This document shows, piece by piece, positions 1 through 7,436 of a stretch of DNA of 13,281 nucleotides. Numbering within the stretch: the first letter of the stretch is position 1; every line of letters starts with the position of its first letter. Position numbers and translations under genes: made by a program. The stretch is from AV69 sp036498205 (GTDB taxonomy: Bacteria > Verrucomicrobiota > Verrucomicrobiia > Chthoniobacterales > UBA10450), in the NCBI GenBank assembly GCA_036498205.1, contig DASXIC010000116.1, positions 1 to 13,281 on the forward strand. The letters are read 5' to 3'. Under the pieces are notes generated by a model. The model was not told the origin of the DNA, did no database searches, and saw only the letters and a program-made list of their open reading frames with translations.

Positions 1-1724
1 AGCTCGGAAAGTAGTCCCTTCGCATGGCGGATCGATTTGCGCAGAAAGTAATCCGGCGCGCTGAAGTCGACCGGGTGGGCCTCCCCGTTGCGGCCACGCG
101 CCTGCAACTCTGCGTCCCAACGGCTGAGGGTGCATGTCGAAGCGAAAAGCTCCATCGCCGCCCCTGCAATCCGCTCCTGAATCAATTGCATGTCGAGCAC
201 TGGCTCGCGGTAAACTACCAGGGCCCGGTTGATCGCGACATTGAAACGCCAGATCAGACGGCCAAGTTGACCGGCGAACCCGCGAAGCTCGGCGCTGCGT
301 ACCGGCACGGCCGGTGTGCGCATCGTGGCGGAGAGTCGATTCATGCCAGAGTTAAATGCGCGTCCGATGCCCTGCATATTCGGCTTCAACATCGTGTCGT
401 AGATTTCCTTAAATTCCATTCCCGGCCCACGCATCCCGACCAGGGCGATGAAGGAAGTCAGCACCTCGTTTGAACCTTCCCCGATCTGATTGATACGCGC
501 ATCGCGCAAAATGCGGCCCAGGGGACTGTCGTCGAAATAAGCCGAGCCGCCGTGGATCTGAAAAGCGTCATTGACCGCTTCCCACAGGCGGTCGGTCGTG
601 AACACCTTCAGCATCGCCGTTTCAATCATGTAGTCTTCCAGTCCGCGATCGATTAGCGATGCAGTTACCTGCGTCATCGCTTCCATCGCGTAAACGTCCG
701 CCGCGATGCGCGCGATTTTCTTTTTCACGAGGTCGAATTGACCGAGCGTTTTCTTGAATTGCTGGCGCGAATTGGCGTGTTCCACTGCCAGTTGCAGGCA
801 ATGCTTGGCCGCTCCGGTGCAACAGGCGCCGAATGTTGTCCGGCCAAAATCGAGCACGGTTAGCGCGACCCGAAGGCCTTTGCCGAGCGGCCCAAGGATA
901 TTTTCTTTCGGCACACGAACGTTATTCAGGCGAAAGCGGGCCGTCGCCGTTCCCCGTATTCCCAGCTTCGGCATCCGGGGATTAATCATTTCGACACCCT
1001 GCATGTCCGGCGTAACCAGGAACGCCGTTATCGCATCTTTGCCCGGTTTTTCGGCCACCGGCGTGCGTGCCATTACTGTCCAAACCTGTGCGATCCCGGC
1101 ATTCGTGATATAACGCTTCTCTCCGTTCAAAATATAATGCGAACCATCGTCACTCGGGGTTGCCGTCATCCGCACGTTTGCCGCATCCGAGCCAGCCTCG
1201 CGCTCGGTCAAGGCAAATGCGGCTAGTTGCTCTCCCGCCACCAAAGGTGGGAGCCAACGCGCCTTTTGCTCGCGTGTGCCAAATAAAATTAACGCGCGGA
1301 TCCCGATCGAATGATGTGCATTGACAAAGACGGATGTCGAAGCGTCGCGCTTGCCGATCTCCTCCAGGACACGGCAATACTGCATTTGAGAAAACCCGCG
1401 ACCGCCAACCTCACGGGGCGCGGTCATGCCAAGGACACCGGTCCGGCCCAGCCCCTCGATAAGATTGCGCGGGATGTCTGCGTTACGATCGATCCAGTCC
1501 GGATCGAGCTCGCGATCGAGCATCTGTCGAACCTCCGTCAGCGCGCTTTCCAGTTCAGTTTCCTGGGCGTCGGGAAGCCGCGGATAGGGCATAACCCAGT
1601 CGGCGACAAAACTTCCCAAGAACAACCCTTTGGCGAATCCAAGTTCCTGACGTCCGCTGAACAGCAGCTCTTCGGCCTGCTGCATTTCCTTTTGTCGCTG
1701 AATTTCTGCTTCTGTTTGTGCCAT
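1..1724 (-). CDS. acyl-CoA dehydrogenase, long VLCAD/ACAD9-like type (3' end outside window)
   Basis: The protein would oxidise acyl-CoA to trans-2-enoyl-CoA using FAD, the first step of beta-oxidation, passing electrons to ETF. The frame is open from ATG 1724 to the window edge (574 codons seen). The helical N-terminal domain covers about residues 50-165. The FAD/substrate beta-domain has FALTEREAGSDAAN (170-183) and RYITNAG (204-210). The C-terminal helical domain has FQIHGGSAY (388-396) and GEGSNE (415-420), where E416 sits at the catalytic-base position of VLCAD/MCAD-type enzymes. About 150 further residues (PNMQGIGRAF onward) form the extra C-terminal domain typical of VLCAD/ACAD9, so this is not a 380-residue short-chain enzyme. 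The start lies 24 nt after the SLOG stop with no clear Shine-Dalgarno, so it is probably the last gene of the nrdJ operon. Family is certain; chain-length preference is inferred from architecture. Confidence 0.93.
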   Translation of the reverse strand, partial: MAQTEAEIQRQKEMQQAEELLFSGRQELGFAKGLFLGSFVADWVMPYPRLPDAQETELESALTEVRQMLDRELDPDWIDRNADIPRNLIEGLGRTGVLGMTAPREVGGRGFSQMQYCRVLEEIGKRDASTSVFVNAHHSIGIRALILFGTREQKARWLPPLVAGEQLAAFALTEREAGSDAANVRMTATPSDDGSHYILNGEKRYITNAGIAQVWTVMARTPVAEKPGKDAITAFLVTPDMQGVEMINPRMPKLGIRGTATARFRLNNVRVPKENILGPLGKGLRVALTVLDFGRTTFGACCTGAAKHCLQLAVEHANSRQQFKKTLGQFDLVKKKIARIAADVYAMEAMTQVTASLIDRGLEDYMIETAMLKVFTTDRLWEAVNDAFQIHGGSAYFDDSPLGRILRDARINQIGEGSNEVLTSFIALVGMRGPGMEFKEIYDTMLKPNMQGIGRAFNSGMNRLSATMRTPAVPVRSAELRGFAGQLGRLIWRFNVAINRALVVYREPVLDMQLIQERIAGAAMELFASTCTLSRWDAELQARGRNGEAHPVDFSAPDYFLRKSIRHAKGLLSE

Positions 1725-1748
1725 TATCAAGCCGCGCCGAATGGCGGG

Positions 1749-2267
1749 TCACGCACTGTATACATCGCTGCCTCTGTGTCCACTCAAGCGCTGCAAGAGA
1801 GCGACCACAATTTCACGAGCGATTGCACGACCATTTGGCCATTGGCTTGCGCGTGGGCCGGCTACGTTTAAAACGGTCTTTATTCCGAGCCCGGAATGCG
1901 ACAGCGAAAGCACGAATTCAACTGCTTGCTCTATCGCCGTTTCGATGGATGCGCTTTGCGCGTCAATCATCAGATATGGCTTCTGCGTTTCAATACAGCG
2001 CTCCACTGTTTCTCGCGTCCCACCAATGGGCGGTCCATTTGCGATGATCAGCGTGCCATCCGAATCTGCCACGTTCCGTGCGGTGCGCACGGCGTAGCCG
2101 CCATCTGGTAGTTCCGTAAGCGGGTAATGCTCGGGAATCCGCCCATCCTCCGCTAACCGGCCGCGGGGACACCAACCGCCACAGCCAAAGCCGAGTTCCA
2201 GCGCCGCATCCAAAGCGCCCCGATCGACGCCGGTTTGCCCACCCGAAATTATCTTAAGCGAACGCGT
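1749..2267 (-). CDS. cpYpsA-type SLOG family protein ('putative molybdenum carrier'), no standard start codon
   Basis: This is a small Rossmann-like protein of the circularly permuted YpsA branch of the SLOG superfamily, annotated in databases as putative molybdenum carrier; its real ligand is uncertain and SLOG folds often bind nucleotides. Visible hallmarks are KIISGGQTGVDRGALDAAL at the N-terminus, GGWCPRGRLAEDG, the SDGTLIIANGPPIGGT loop, and LNVAGPRASQWPNG near the C-terminus. The frame is closed upstream by TAA at 2268-2270. No ATG, GTG or TTG occurs before the GGQTGVDR motif; the first standard start is TTG at 2213, which would delete the motif. I place the start at ACG 2265-2267, where homologues would carry ATG; ATT at 2247-2249 is another rare possibility. 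The nrdJ stop is 5 nt upstream, so expression may depend on termination-reinitiation. Family is confident; the start and activity are not. Confidence 0.82.
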   Translation of the reverse strand, partial: TRSLKIISGGQTGVDRGALDAALELGFGCGGWCPRGRLAEDGRIPEHYPLTELPDGGYAVRTARNVADSDGTLIIANGPPIGGTRETVERCIETQKPYLMIDAQSASIETAIEQAVEFVLSLSHSGLGIKTVLNVAGPRASQWPNGRAIAREIVVALLQRLSGHRGSDVYSA

Positions 2268-2272
2268 TTAAA

Positions 2273-5200
2273 TCAGCTGCAGCCCTGGCTTGTTCCGCAC
2301 TCTGTGCAAACGCCGCAGGCACCTGCGCGAATCACTTTTTCACTGCCGCAGTGCGAACAGGTGATGTCCATGAACATGTTGCCGAGCGCTTCCCTCACCC
2401 GATCTGCATGGGTGTAACCGTTCGCCAGCACACGCGGGTTTCCTTCCGAAGGCGAGTGATTTGTGATTACATCAATCAATTCCTTTTCCGCCGTCCGCGG
2501 CAAATCAGATACCGGACGGTTGACGGCCCTTTTCTCCATCTCTGGAATTTCCTTCATCGGCAAATCCGATTGGGCCCGATTGGGCGACGTCGCTTCCTTG
2601 TAACCTTTGATGAATTGGCAACCAAGCCAGCGAAAGACGTAATCGGTAATGCTGGTGGCGCTGCGAATATCGGGATTCTTCGTGAACCCGCTCGGTTCGA
2701 AGCGCTGGTAGGCAAATTTTTTGACCAGACTCTCAAGCGGAACGCCATATTGCAGCGCGATGGATGTGAGCGTGCCGACTGTATCCATCAACCCGCCAAT
2801 CGTGCTCCCTTCCTTGGCCATGGTAATGAACAATTCGCCCGGCTGCCCATCGTGAAACAGCCCGACAGTGATGTAACCCTCGTGCCCGGCTATCTCAAAC
2901 TTGTGCGTAAAGGACATGCGGGTATCGCTCATCCGGTGACGTACCGGCTGATCAATCTGGCCTCGCAGCACTGAAAGCTCCTGCTCGAGCTCGTGAACGC
3001 GCCTTTGCAAATCTTCTGGCTCGGCGGCGAGCTCGATTCCCGCGGTAGCTCCCATATCCTTCGTCTTCTTCGTGTTCAATGGGGCGGAACGCTTGGAACC
3101 GTCGCGATAAATCGCAATTGCCTTTAACCCGAGCCGCCAACCTTCGACGTAAGTGCTCATGATCTCATCGACTGTCGCGTTCTCCGGTAAATTTACCGTT
3201 TTGGAAATCGCGCCGCTCAGAAATGGCTGGGCCGCCGCCATCATCCGCAGATGGCCGAGGTAATGAAGGCTGCGCCGTCCTAAATGGGGCCGAAAGGCGC
3301 AATCAAAAATCGGCAGGTGTTCCGCCCGCAATGGCGTCGCGTAAAGTCGATTGGCTTCGGCCTTGCCCGCAATTACCGCGGTGTCATCGGCGCTCGGCGT
3401 GGCATCTTCAATCGTATCAAACAAATCGATGTGTTCGATGATCCGCGCGATCTCCTCTTCGCCGTATCCGAGATGTTGCAGCGCCGGACGAACCGTCTGA
3501 TTGACGATTTTCAGCATGCCGCCACCGGCCAGTAGCTTGTATTTTACGAGTGCGATATCCGGCTCGATCCCGGTCGTGTCGCAATCCATTAAGAAACTGA
3601 TGGTGCCAGTCGGCGCCAGCACTGTTACCTGTGCATTGCGATAGCCATGGCGTTTTCCCAGATCGGCGGCGCGATCCCAGGCCTGAGCAGCTTCACCCTT
3701 TAAATAGAGGAACTCGTCCACATCGGGGATATCGGCCACAGCAGCACGGTGGAGATCGATTACCTCCCGCATGGATTTGACGTTGTCTTTCGCGGCCGGT
3801 TTGCTCACGCCGCTACAGGTGGCATCCCGGTAGCCGGGAAATGGTCCCATCGTTTTCGCCAGGAGCGCGCTCTGCTCGTACGCTTCTCCGGTCATGATCG
3901 CGGTGATTGCGCCACAAAGAGCGCGTCCCTCGACCGTATCGTAGCCATAGCCATAGCTCATAATGAGCGAACCGAGATTGGCGTAACCGAGGCCGAGCGT
4001 GCGGAAAATGTGCGAGTTCTCCGCAATCTCTTTCACAGGATAGCTGGCGTTATCGACCAGAATCTCCTGCGCGGTGATGAAGATGCGGACCGCGGCCTTG
4101 AACCGTTCTACGTCAAACGCTCCCTCGGCCGTCTTGAATTTCATCAAATTCAGCGAAGCCAGATTGCAGGCAGTGTTATCGAGAAAGAGATATTCGCTGC
4201 AGGGATTGGTGGAGTTTTGGCGGCCCGTCCCTTTGCAGGTGTGCCATTTGTGGATGGTAGAATCGAATTGCATCCCCGGATCGCCGCAGACATGGGTCCC
4301 TTCCGCGATCTTGCGCAGCAGCAGCCGGGCATCTTTACGCTCGCATGGCGAGCCGTCCCGCACCCGTCGGGTCCACCATTCCCGCTCCTCAATGGCTGCG
4401 TTCATGAAATCATCGCTCACCCGCACGCTTAGATTTTCGTTCTGGTACATGACCGAGCCGTAGGCATCGCCATTATAGCTGCCGTCATAGCCTTGCTCGA
4501 TTAACGCCCATGCCTTCTTTTCTTCCTTCTGTTTGGCATCGATGAATTCCTCGATATCGGGGTGCCAATCCTTCAGCGTGTTCATTTTCGCGGCGCGACG
4601 GGTCTTTCCGCCGCTCTTCACCACATTCGCAATCTGATCGTAGACCTTTAAGAACGAGAGAGGCCCACTTGGCTTGCCGCCTCCGCTCAATTTCTCCCGC
4701 GTACTGCGCAAGGTGGAGAGATCGCTGCCGGTCCCACTCCCATATTTGAAAAGCATCGCTTCGCTCGTCGCCAGTCGCATGATGTCTTCCATCGTGTCGT
4801 CGACCGACTGAATGAAGCAGGCGCTCCCCTGCGGATATTCGTATTGCGTCGCCGCCCGCTGGGCCCGGCCGGTTTCCCTATTGAAAAAATAGTTTCCTTC
4901 GCCGGCGCCTTTACCGATCCCGTACTGGTGATACAAACCGACATTGAACCAAACCGGCGAATTGAAAGCGCCATGCTGATTCAGGCAAAGCCAGGTCAAT
5001 TCGTCGTAGAAAACTTCCGCTGTCTGCGAGTTGGCAAAATAGCCATCAGCCAGACCCCAATCGGTGATCGTTCGGGTAACGCGATGAATTAGCTGACGAA
5101 CCGAGGTTTCGCGACCGCCCTTGTGCGGATCGGTGCCGTTCGCGATGTCGCCATAAAAATACTTCGAGACGGCAATCTTGGTAGCAAGTGGGCTCCAAAC

Positions 5201-5440
5201 TTTTGGCACCTCGATATCTTCCTGCTCGAAAATCACTTTGCCGCCATCGTCCGTGATTTTCGCCGTGCGTCGGTCCCATTCTATTTGATCAAACGGGGCG
5301 ACTTTGGCATCGCTGAAGAGACGTTTGAATCGCAAGCCGCTACGCCGCGTTTTTTCGCTTCCGCGATGATGGGCGCGAGCGTGCGATTTACGCTCCTTGT
5401 CTAATTGCGAAGTGGAAATGCCAGATTTGAGTTGAATCAT
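2273..5440 (-). CDS. nrdJ: vitamin B12-dependent (class II) ribonucleoside reductase
   Basis: The enzyme reduces ribonucleotides to deoxyribonucleotides using an adenosylcobalamin-derived thiyl radical, so it needs no oxygen and no NrdB partner. It has 1055 residues, within the range of the long NrdJ type. Active-site signatures are present: C208 in GSACFIQSVDD (redox cysteine), N412-P-C414-S-E416 (the NxCxE radical motif, C414 the thiyl cysteine), C425 in DNTACNLASLNL (second redox cysteine), and APTGTISF at 609-616 in the barrel. After the barrel come a short predicted coiled coil (about 808-828), a TSCPD domain (about 845-942), and a C-terminal cysteine module with C1028, C1031, C1042, C1045, C1048 and C1054, matching the zinc-ribbon/re-reduction tail of NrdJ. 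ATG 5440 is used; no strong Shine-Dalgarno is visible, and no ATP-cone is recognised at the N-terminus. It is the first gene of a minus-strand run with the SLOG and acyl-CoA dehydrogenase genes. Confidence 0.97.
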   Translation of the reverse strand: MIQLKSGISTSQLDKERKSHARAHHRGSEKTRRSGLRFKRLFSDAKVAPFDQIEWDRRTAKITDDGGKVIFEQEDIEVPKVWSPLATKIAVSKYFYGDIANGTDPHKGGRETSVRQLIHRVTRTITDWGLADGYFANSQTAEVFYDELTWLCLNQHGAFNSPVWFNVGLYHQYGIGKGAGEGNYFFNRETGRAQRAATQYEYPQGSACFIQSVDDTMEDIMRLATSEAMLFKYGSGTGSDLSTLRSTREKLSGGGKPSGPLSFLKVYDQIANVVKSGGKTRRAAKMNTLKDWHPDIEEFIDAKQKEEKKAWALIEQGYDGSYNGDAYGSVMYQNENLSVRVSDDFMNAAIEEREWWTRRVRDGSPCERKDARLLLRKIAEGTHVCGDPGMQFDSTIHKWHTCKGTGRQNSTNPCSEYLFLDNTACNLASLNLMKFKTAEGAFDVERFKAAVRIFITAQEILVDNASYPVKEIAENSHIFRTLGLGYANLGSLIMSYGYGYDTVEGRALCGAITAIMTGEAYEQSALLAKTMGPFPGYRDATCSGVSKPAAKDNVKSMREVIDLHRAAVADIPDVDEFLYLKGEAAQAWDRAADLGKRHGYRNAQVTVLAPTGTISFLMDCDTTGIEPDIALVKYKLLAGGGMLKIVNQTVRPALQHLGYGEEEIARIIEHIDLFDTIEDATPSADDTAVIAGKAEANRLYATPLRAEHLPIFDCAFRPHLGRRSLHYLGHLRMMAAAQPFLSGAISKTVNLPENATVDEIMSTYVEGWRLGLKAIAIYRDGSKRSAPLNTKKTKDMGATAGIELAAEPEDLQRRVHELEQELSVLRGQIDQPVRHRMSDTRMSFTHKFEIAGHEGYITVGLFHDGQPGELFITMAKEGSTIGGLMDTVGTLTSIALQYGVPLESLVKKFAYQRFEPSGFTKNPDIRSATSITDYVFRWLGCQFIKGYKEATSPNRAQSDLPMKEIPEMEKRAVNRPVSDLPRTAEKELIDVITNHSPSEGNPRVLANGYTHADRVREALGNMFMDITCSHCGSEKVIRAGACGVCTECGTSQGCS

Positions 5441-5761
5441 GGGGCAAGAGGACGGTTAAGAACTGCGAATGAGTGTCAATATCGGTGAACAGCCTTGGAC
5501 AACGAATTGTGGAGATCGTGCGAATATCGTCGAACAACTATTCATTGGGGAGGCGCTCAAGTGGGTCTACAACATGCAGTAGATTTCCGTAACCTCACAA
5601 GCATTTATTTGTAACATTTTTTGCCTTCGAAAAGAGCCGGGCCCCGGAACGGGAACCAAGTTATCTCTTGCGCCCCTAACACGCCTCAACAGTGTGCAAA
5701 GCGTACGGAACTGGCTTGAGTTGACCTTGCCCGGCCCGATACTAAGCGCCGCGAAAACCAG
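5441..5761. other. intergenic leader region between nrdJ and tRNA-Ser
   Basis: This gene-poor stretch of about 320 bases must hold the nrdJ promoter (minus) and the tRNA promoter (plus). On the minus strand a TTGACA occurs at 5474-5479, but no good -10 lies at the right spacing. I looked for a cobalamin riboswitch upstream of nrdJ and found no B12-box-like sequence. Two short imperfect ACAA...TTGT palindromes (5499-5510 and 5597-5612) are present but match the NrdR box poorly. A 37-codon plus-strand reading frame runs 5469-5582 without a convincing ribosome binding site. Confidence 0.5.
5716..5743 (+). promoter_or_regulatory. candidate sigma70-type promoter of tRNA-Ser
   Basis: TTGAGT (5716-5721) and GATACT (5738-5743) are separated by 16 bases; each matches four of six consensus positions. 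Transcription would start near 5750, about a dozen bases before the tRNA. TTGACC at 5721 is a nearer match to a -35 but has no -10 at a usable distance. Confidence 0.35.
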
Positions 5762-5851
5762 GGAAGGGTGGCTGAGTCCGGTTTAAGGCACTCGACTCGA
5801 AATCGAGCGTGGGGTAACCCACCGTGGGTTCGAATCCCACCCCTTCCGCCA
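5762..5851 (+). tRNA. tRNA-Ser (anticodon CGA)
   Basis: The cloverleaf folds fully by eye. The acceptor stem is GGAAGGG/CCCTTCC with discriminator G5848 and an encoded CCA (5849-5851). The anticodon stem is CTCGA/TCGAG around loop CTCGAAA, giving anticodon CGA, which reads UCG. The long variable arm GTGGG-GTAA-CCCAC is the class II hallmark of serine tRNA. The T arm is GTGGG-TTCGAAT-CCCAC. Its length of 90 nt including CCA is normal. No copy of its 3' end is seen elsewhere in the window, so there is no sign of an integrated element using it as an attachment site. Confidence 0.97.
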
Positions 5852-5948
5852 AGATCCTTGCCCGTGACAGTCCGTGGGAAGCTCTGGTTCCAGCTCGGGG
5901 TTGACTACAGGGCTATTCCTCGAAGCAGCCGATAGCGGTGATTACCTA

Positions 5949-5977
5949 TTGCATATGGCACTTCTAGTGCTTATGAT
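5949..5977 (+). promoter_or_regulatory. candidate promoter with operator-like palindrome, apparently giving a leaderless mRNA
   Basis: TTGCAT (5949-5954) and TATGAT (5972-5977, five of six matches to TATAAT) are spaced by exactly 17 bases. The spacer holds the inverted repeat GCACT-TCT-AGTGC (5958-5970), where a repressor or activator dimer could bind. The predicted transcription start (about 5984) lies within a few bases of the ATG at 5987, and no Shine-Dalgarno precedes that ATG, so the mRNA may be leaderless. The -35 is weak and the call rests on sequence inspection alone. Confidence 0.4.
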
Positions 5978-5986
5978 GGGGCCCCG

Positions 5987-6682
5987 ATGATTCAAGCGAA
6001 TTGTCGGGCGCGCTTCACCGCAGCGGATTTTGACTTTATCCTGCGCACCCTGGCACGCTCCGAAAACGAGCATGTTTCGCTGGTCGATCTGCTGTCCGAT
6101 TCCGACACGCGCGATTCGATTCTCGATTCTCCCCGCTTAGTCGAAGCAATTTTGTCCCGCGGCGGCCAACTCCGGATCTCGTCCCAATTCTATTTCTATG
6201 TCCTGGCCAGGCATGTCATGCGCGACGCCGGTATTACCGATCGAAAATTGTGCGACTACATCGGATCGCTCTTAGAAACATTTTCGCGCGCCAACTTCCT
6301 GCGGGGTCCCCATCAAACCGATCTGGATGGTTCGCGCCAATACATCTCCGATATGTTGATCGCGCTGTCTCGCGCGACCCCGGAAGAGGCCTTTCTCCTG
6401 CGCGCCTATGTTGGCAACTACTCACTCTTCATCAGCGGAATTTTCCACGAAAACACACAACATCGCAGTTTGCGCGGCGGACCCGATATTGGTTTTTACG
6501 AGCAAATCGGCCGGCGGAATTATCATGTCCTCTCCTCGCATGCCACAGCCCGCCGTTGCGAATTGAACGATGTTTACGCGGAACTGGCCGACAGATTCCA
6601 CCAGGTGCGCGTAGCGCTAAACGAACTTTCCGACCGCCTTCTCCACCTGGATGAAGACGAATCGCCCTCCTTAATGCCGTGA
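5987..6682 (+). CDS. conserved-looking hypothetical protein, 231 aa (first of unknown pair)
   Basis: I cannot assign this to a named family. It is a soluble, mostly helical protein without signal peptide or membrane segment. The stretches that read like a conserved core are ISDMLIALSRATPEEAFLLR (120-139), AYVGNYSLFISGIFHE (140-155) and RGGPDIGFYEQIGRRNYH (163-180). A C-terminal amphipathic helix (about 192-222, ELADRFHQVRVALNELSDRL) ends in an acidic tail. I have a vague recollection of similar unnamed proteins in Acidobacteriota and Verrucomicrobiota but cannot support it from the sequence. ATG 5987 is the only usable start: the frame is closed by TGA at 5939 and no ATG, GTG or TTG lies between. 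The stop overlaps the GTG of the next gene by 4 nt, so the two products are probably made together and may interact. Confidence 0.85.
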   Translation: MIQANCRARFTAADFDFILRTLARSENEHVSLVDLLSDSDTRDSILDSPRLVEAILSRGGQLRISSQFYFYVLARHVMRDAGITDRKLCDYIGSLLETFSRANFLRGPHQTDLDGSRQYISDMLIALSRATPEEAFLLRAYVGNYSLFISGIFHENTQHRSLRGGPDIGFYEQIGRRNYHVLSSHATARRCELNDVYAELADRFHQVRVALNELSDRLLHLDEDESPSLMP

Positions 6683-7374
6683 ACGAAACGCTTTTCTCGC
6701 AAATTCAACGGCTGTTCGAGCGCACTTATGCGCAGGTCGGCATTAATCTTGAAGAATGCATCATCGATCGGGCGCGCTCCGCCCAACTGAGCAAACTTGC
6801 GGGGGCATCGGCTCGAGAGTTGAATGAACTGGCACGTACATTTCTTCGTCACGCCGACGATCATCTTTACGTTGGGATTTATTATTCGCGCTGGCTGATT
6901 GAGCAGCTCGAGCGACACGATCCAAGGGCGGGTTTGAGCGACAGAAATATCCGCTCACTTATCGTCTTCGTGGAAGAGATTAATCATGCGTTGCACGCCG
7001 CCTTGCAGTTCAAAAACGGCCGGCGCGAAATTTCTTCGGAAGATTTCGCACGCGATCTGGAGCTCCAGGCTCAGATTGATACCTATCTTGTCCTGCTCCT
7101 GTTTGTCGCCTTCTTCCGCAAGACCCAGCGAGTCTCTCGTGCCGATCGGCGCTGGTTGCGTTTTCACCTTTTTGCCCGTCAAAATCCGGACGCGTTCCTA
7201 CATAAAAATCTGCGCGGGCGTTATCTTGAAACGTGCGAACTTGCCGCCAGTTACACGCAATTTCTGGATACTCTCAACGGCATGCGCCGGCTGGAAGAAA
7301 TCCGAAAATTCCGCTCCCTCGATTATGGTGCCAAGAAAGCGCGCATTTTCGCCTTGATGAATCGGGCGATGTGA
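6679..7374 (+). CDS. hypothetical helical protein, 231 aa (second of unknown pair)
   Basis: No named family is recognised. The protein is cytosolic and almost wholly helical, with one hydrophobic helix (YLVLLLFVAFF, 136-146) that looks buried rather than membrane-spanning because its neighbours are charged. Possible conserved points are RHADDHLYVG (57-66), EEINHAL (99-105), DLELQAQID (126-134) and the basic C-terminal third. The ExxH at 100-103 with E128 and H58/H62 recalls a ferritin-like carboxylate/histidine cluster, but this is speculation. It starts with GTG 6679 inside the GTGA overlap with the preceding gene, so translation is likely coupled. It has the same length as its partner by coincidence; I see no clear similarity between them. 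A 62-nt gap separates it from the MBL hydrolase gene. Confidence 0.83.
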   Translation: MNETLFSQIQRLFERTYAQVGINLEECIIDRARSAQLSKLAGASARELNELARTFLRHADDHLYVGIYYSRWLIEQLERHDPRAGLSDRNIRSLIVFVEEINHALHAALQFKNGRREISSEDFARDLELQAQIDTYLVLLLFVAFFRKTQRVSRADRRWLRFHLFARQNPDAFLHKNLRGRYLETCELAASYTQFLDTLNGMRRLEEIRKFRSLDYGAKKARIFALMNRAM

Positions 7375-7436
7375 ATTTTTGCGGCGTCAGCTTGATTCCG
7401 TTTGTGATGGTAGCGTCGTTTCGCTAAAGGTTCCTC

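Noticed and set aside
24..473. 149-codon plus-strand frame at the left edge
   Set aside because: It is antisense to the acyl-CoA dehydrogenase C-terminal domain, which has clear family motifs.
3749..4432. 227-codon plus-strand frame inside nrdJ
   Set aside because: It lies fully antisense to the clearly coding nrdJ frame and shows no family motif; it is a shadow of GC-rich codon use.
5499..5612. Pair of NrdR-box-like palindromes (ACAA...TTGT) 100 bp apart upstream of nrdJ
   Set aside because: Only the outer ACAA/TTGT arms agree with the NrdR consensus; about half of the 16 positions mismatch.
5441..5700. Cobalamin riboswitch upstream of nrdJ
   Set aside because: A B12-dependent reductase made this worth looking for, but no B12-box-like sequence or matching fold was visible on the minus strand.
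5762..5986. tRNA-Ser as integration site of a genomic island containing the unknown pair
   Set aside because: No second copy of the tRNA 3' end, no integrase and no obvious compositional shift occur in the window.
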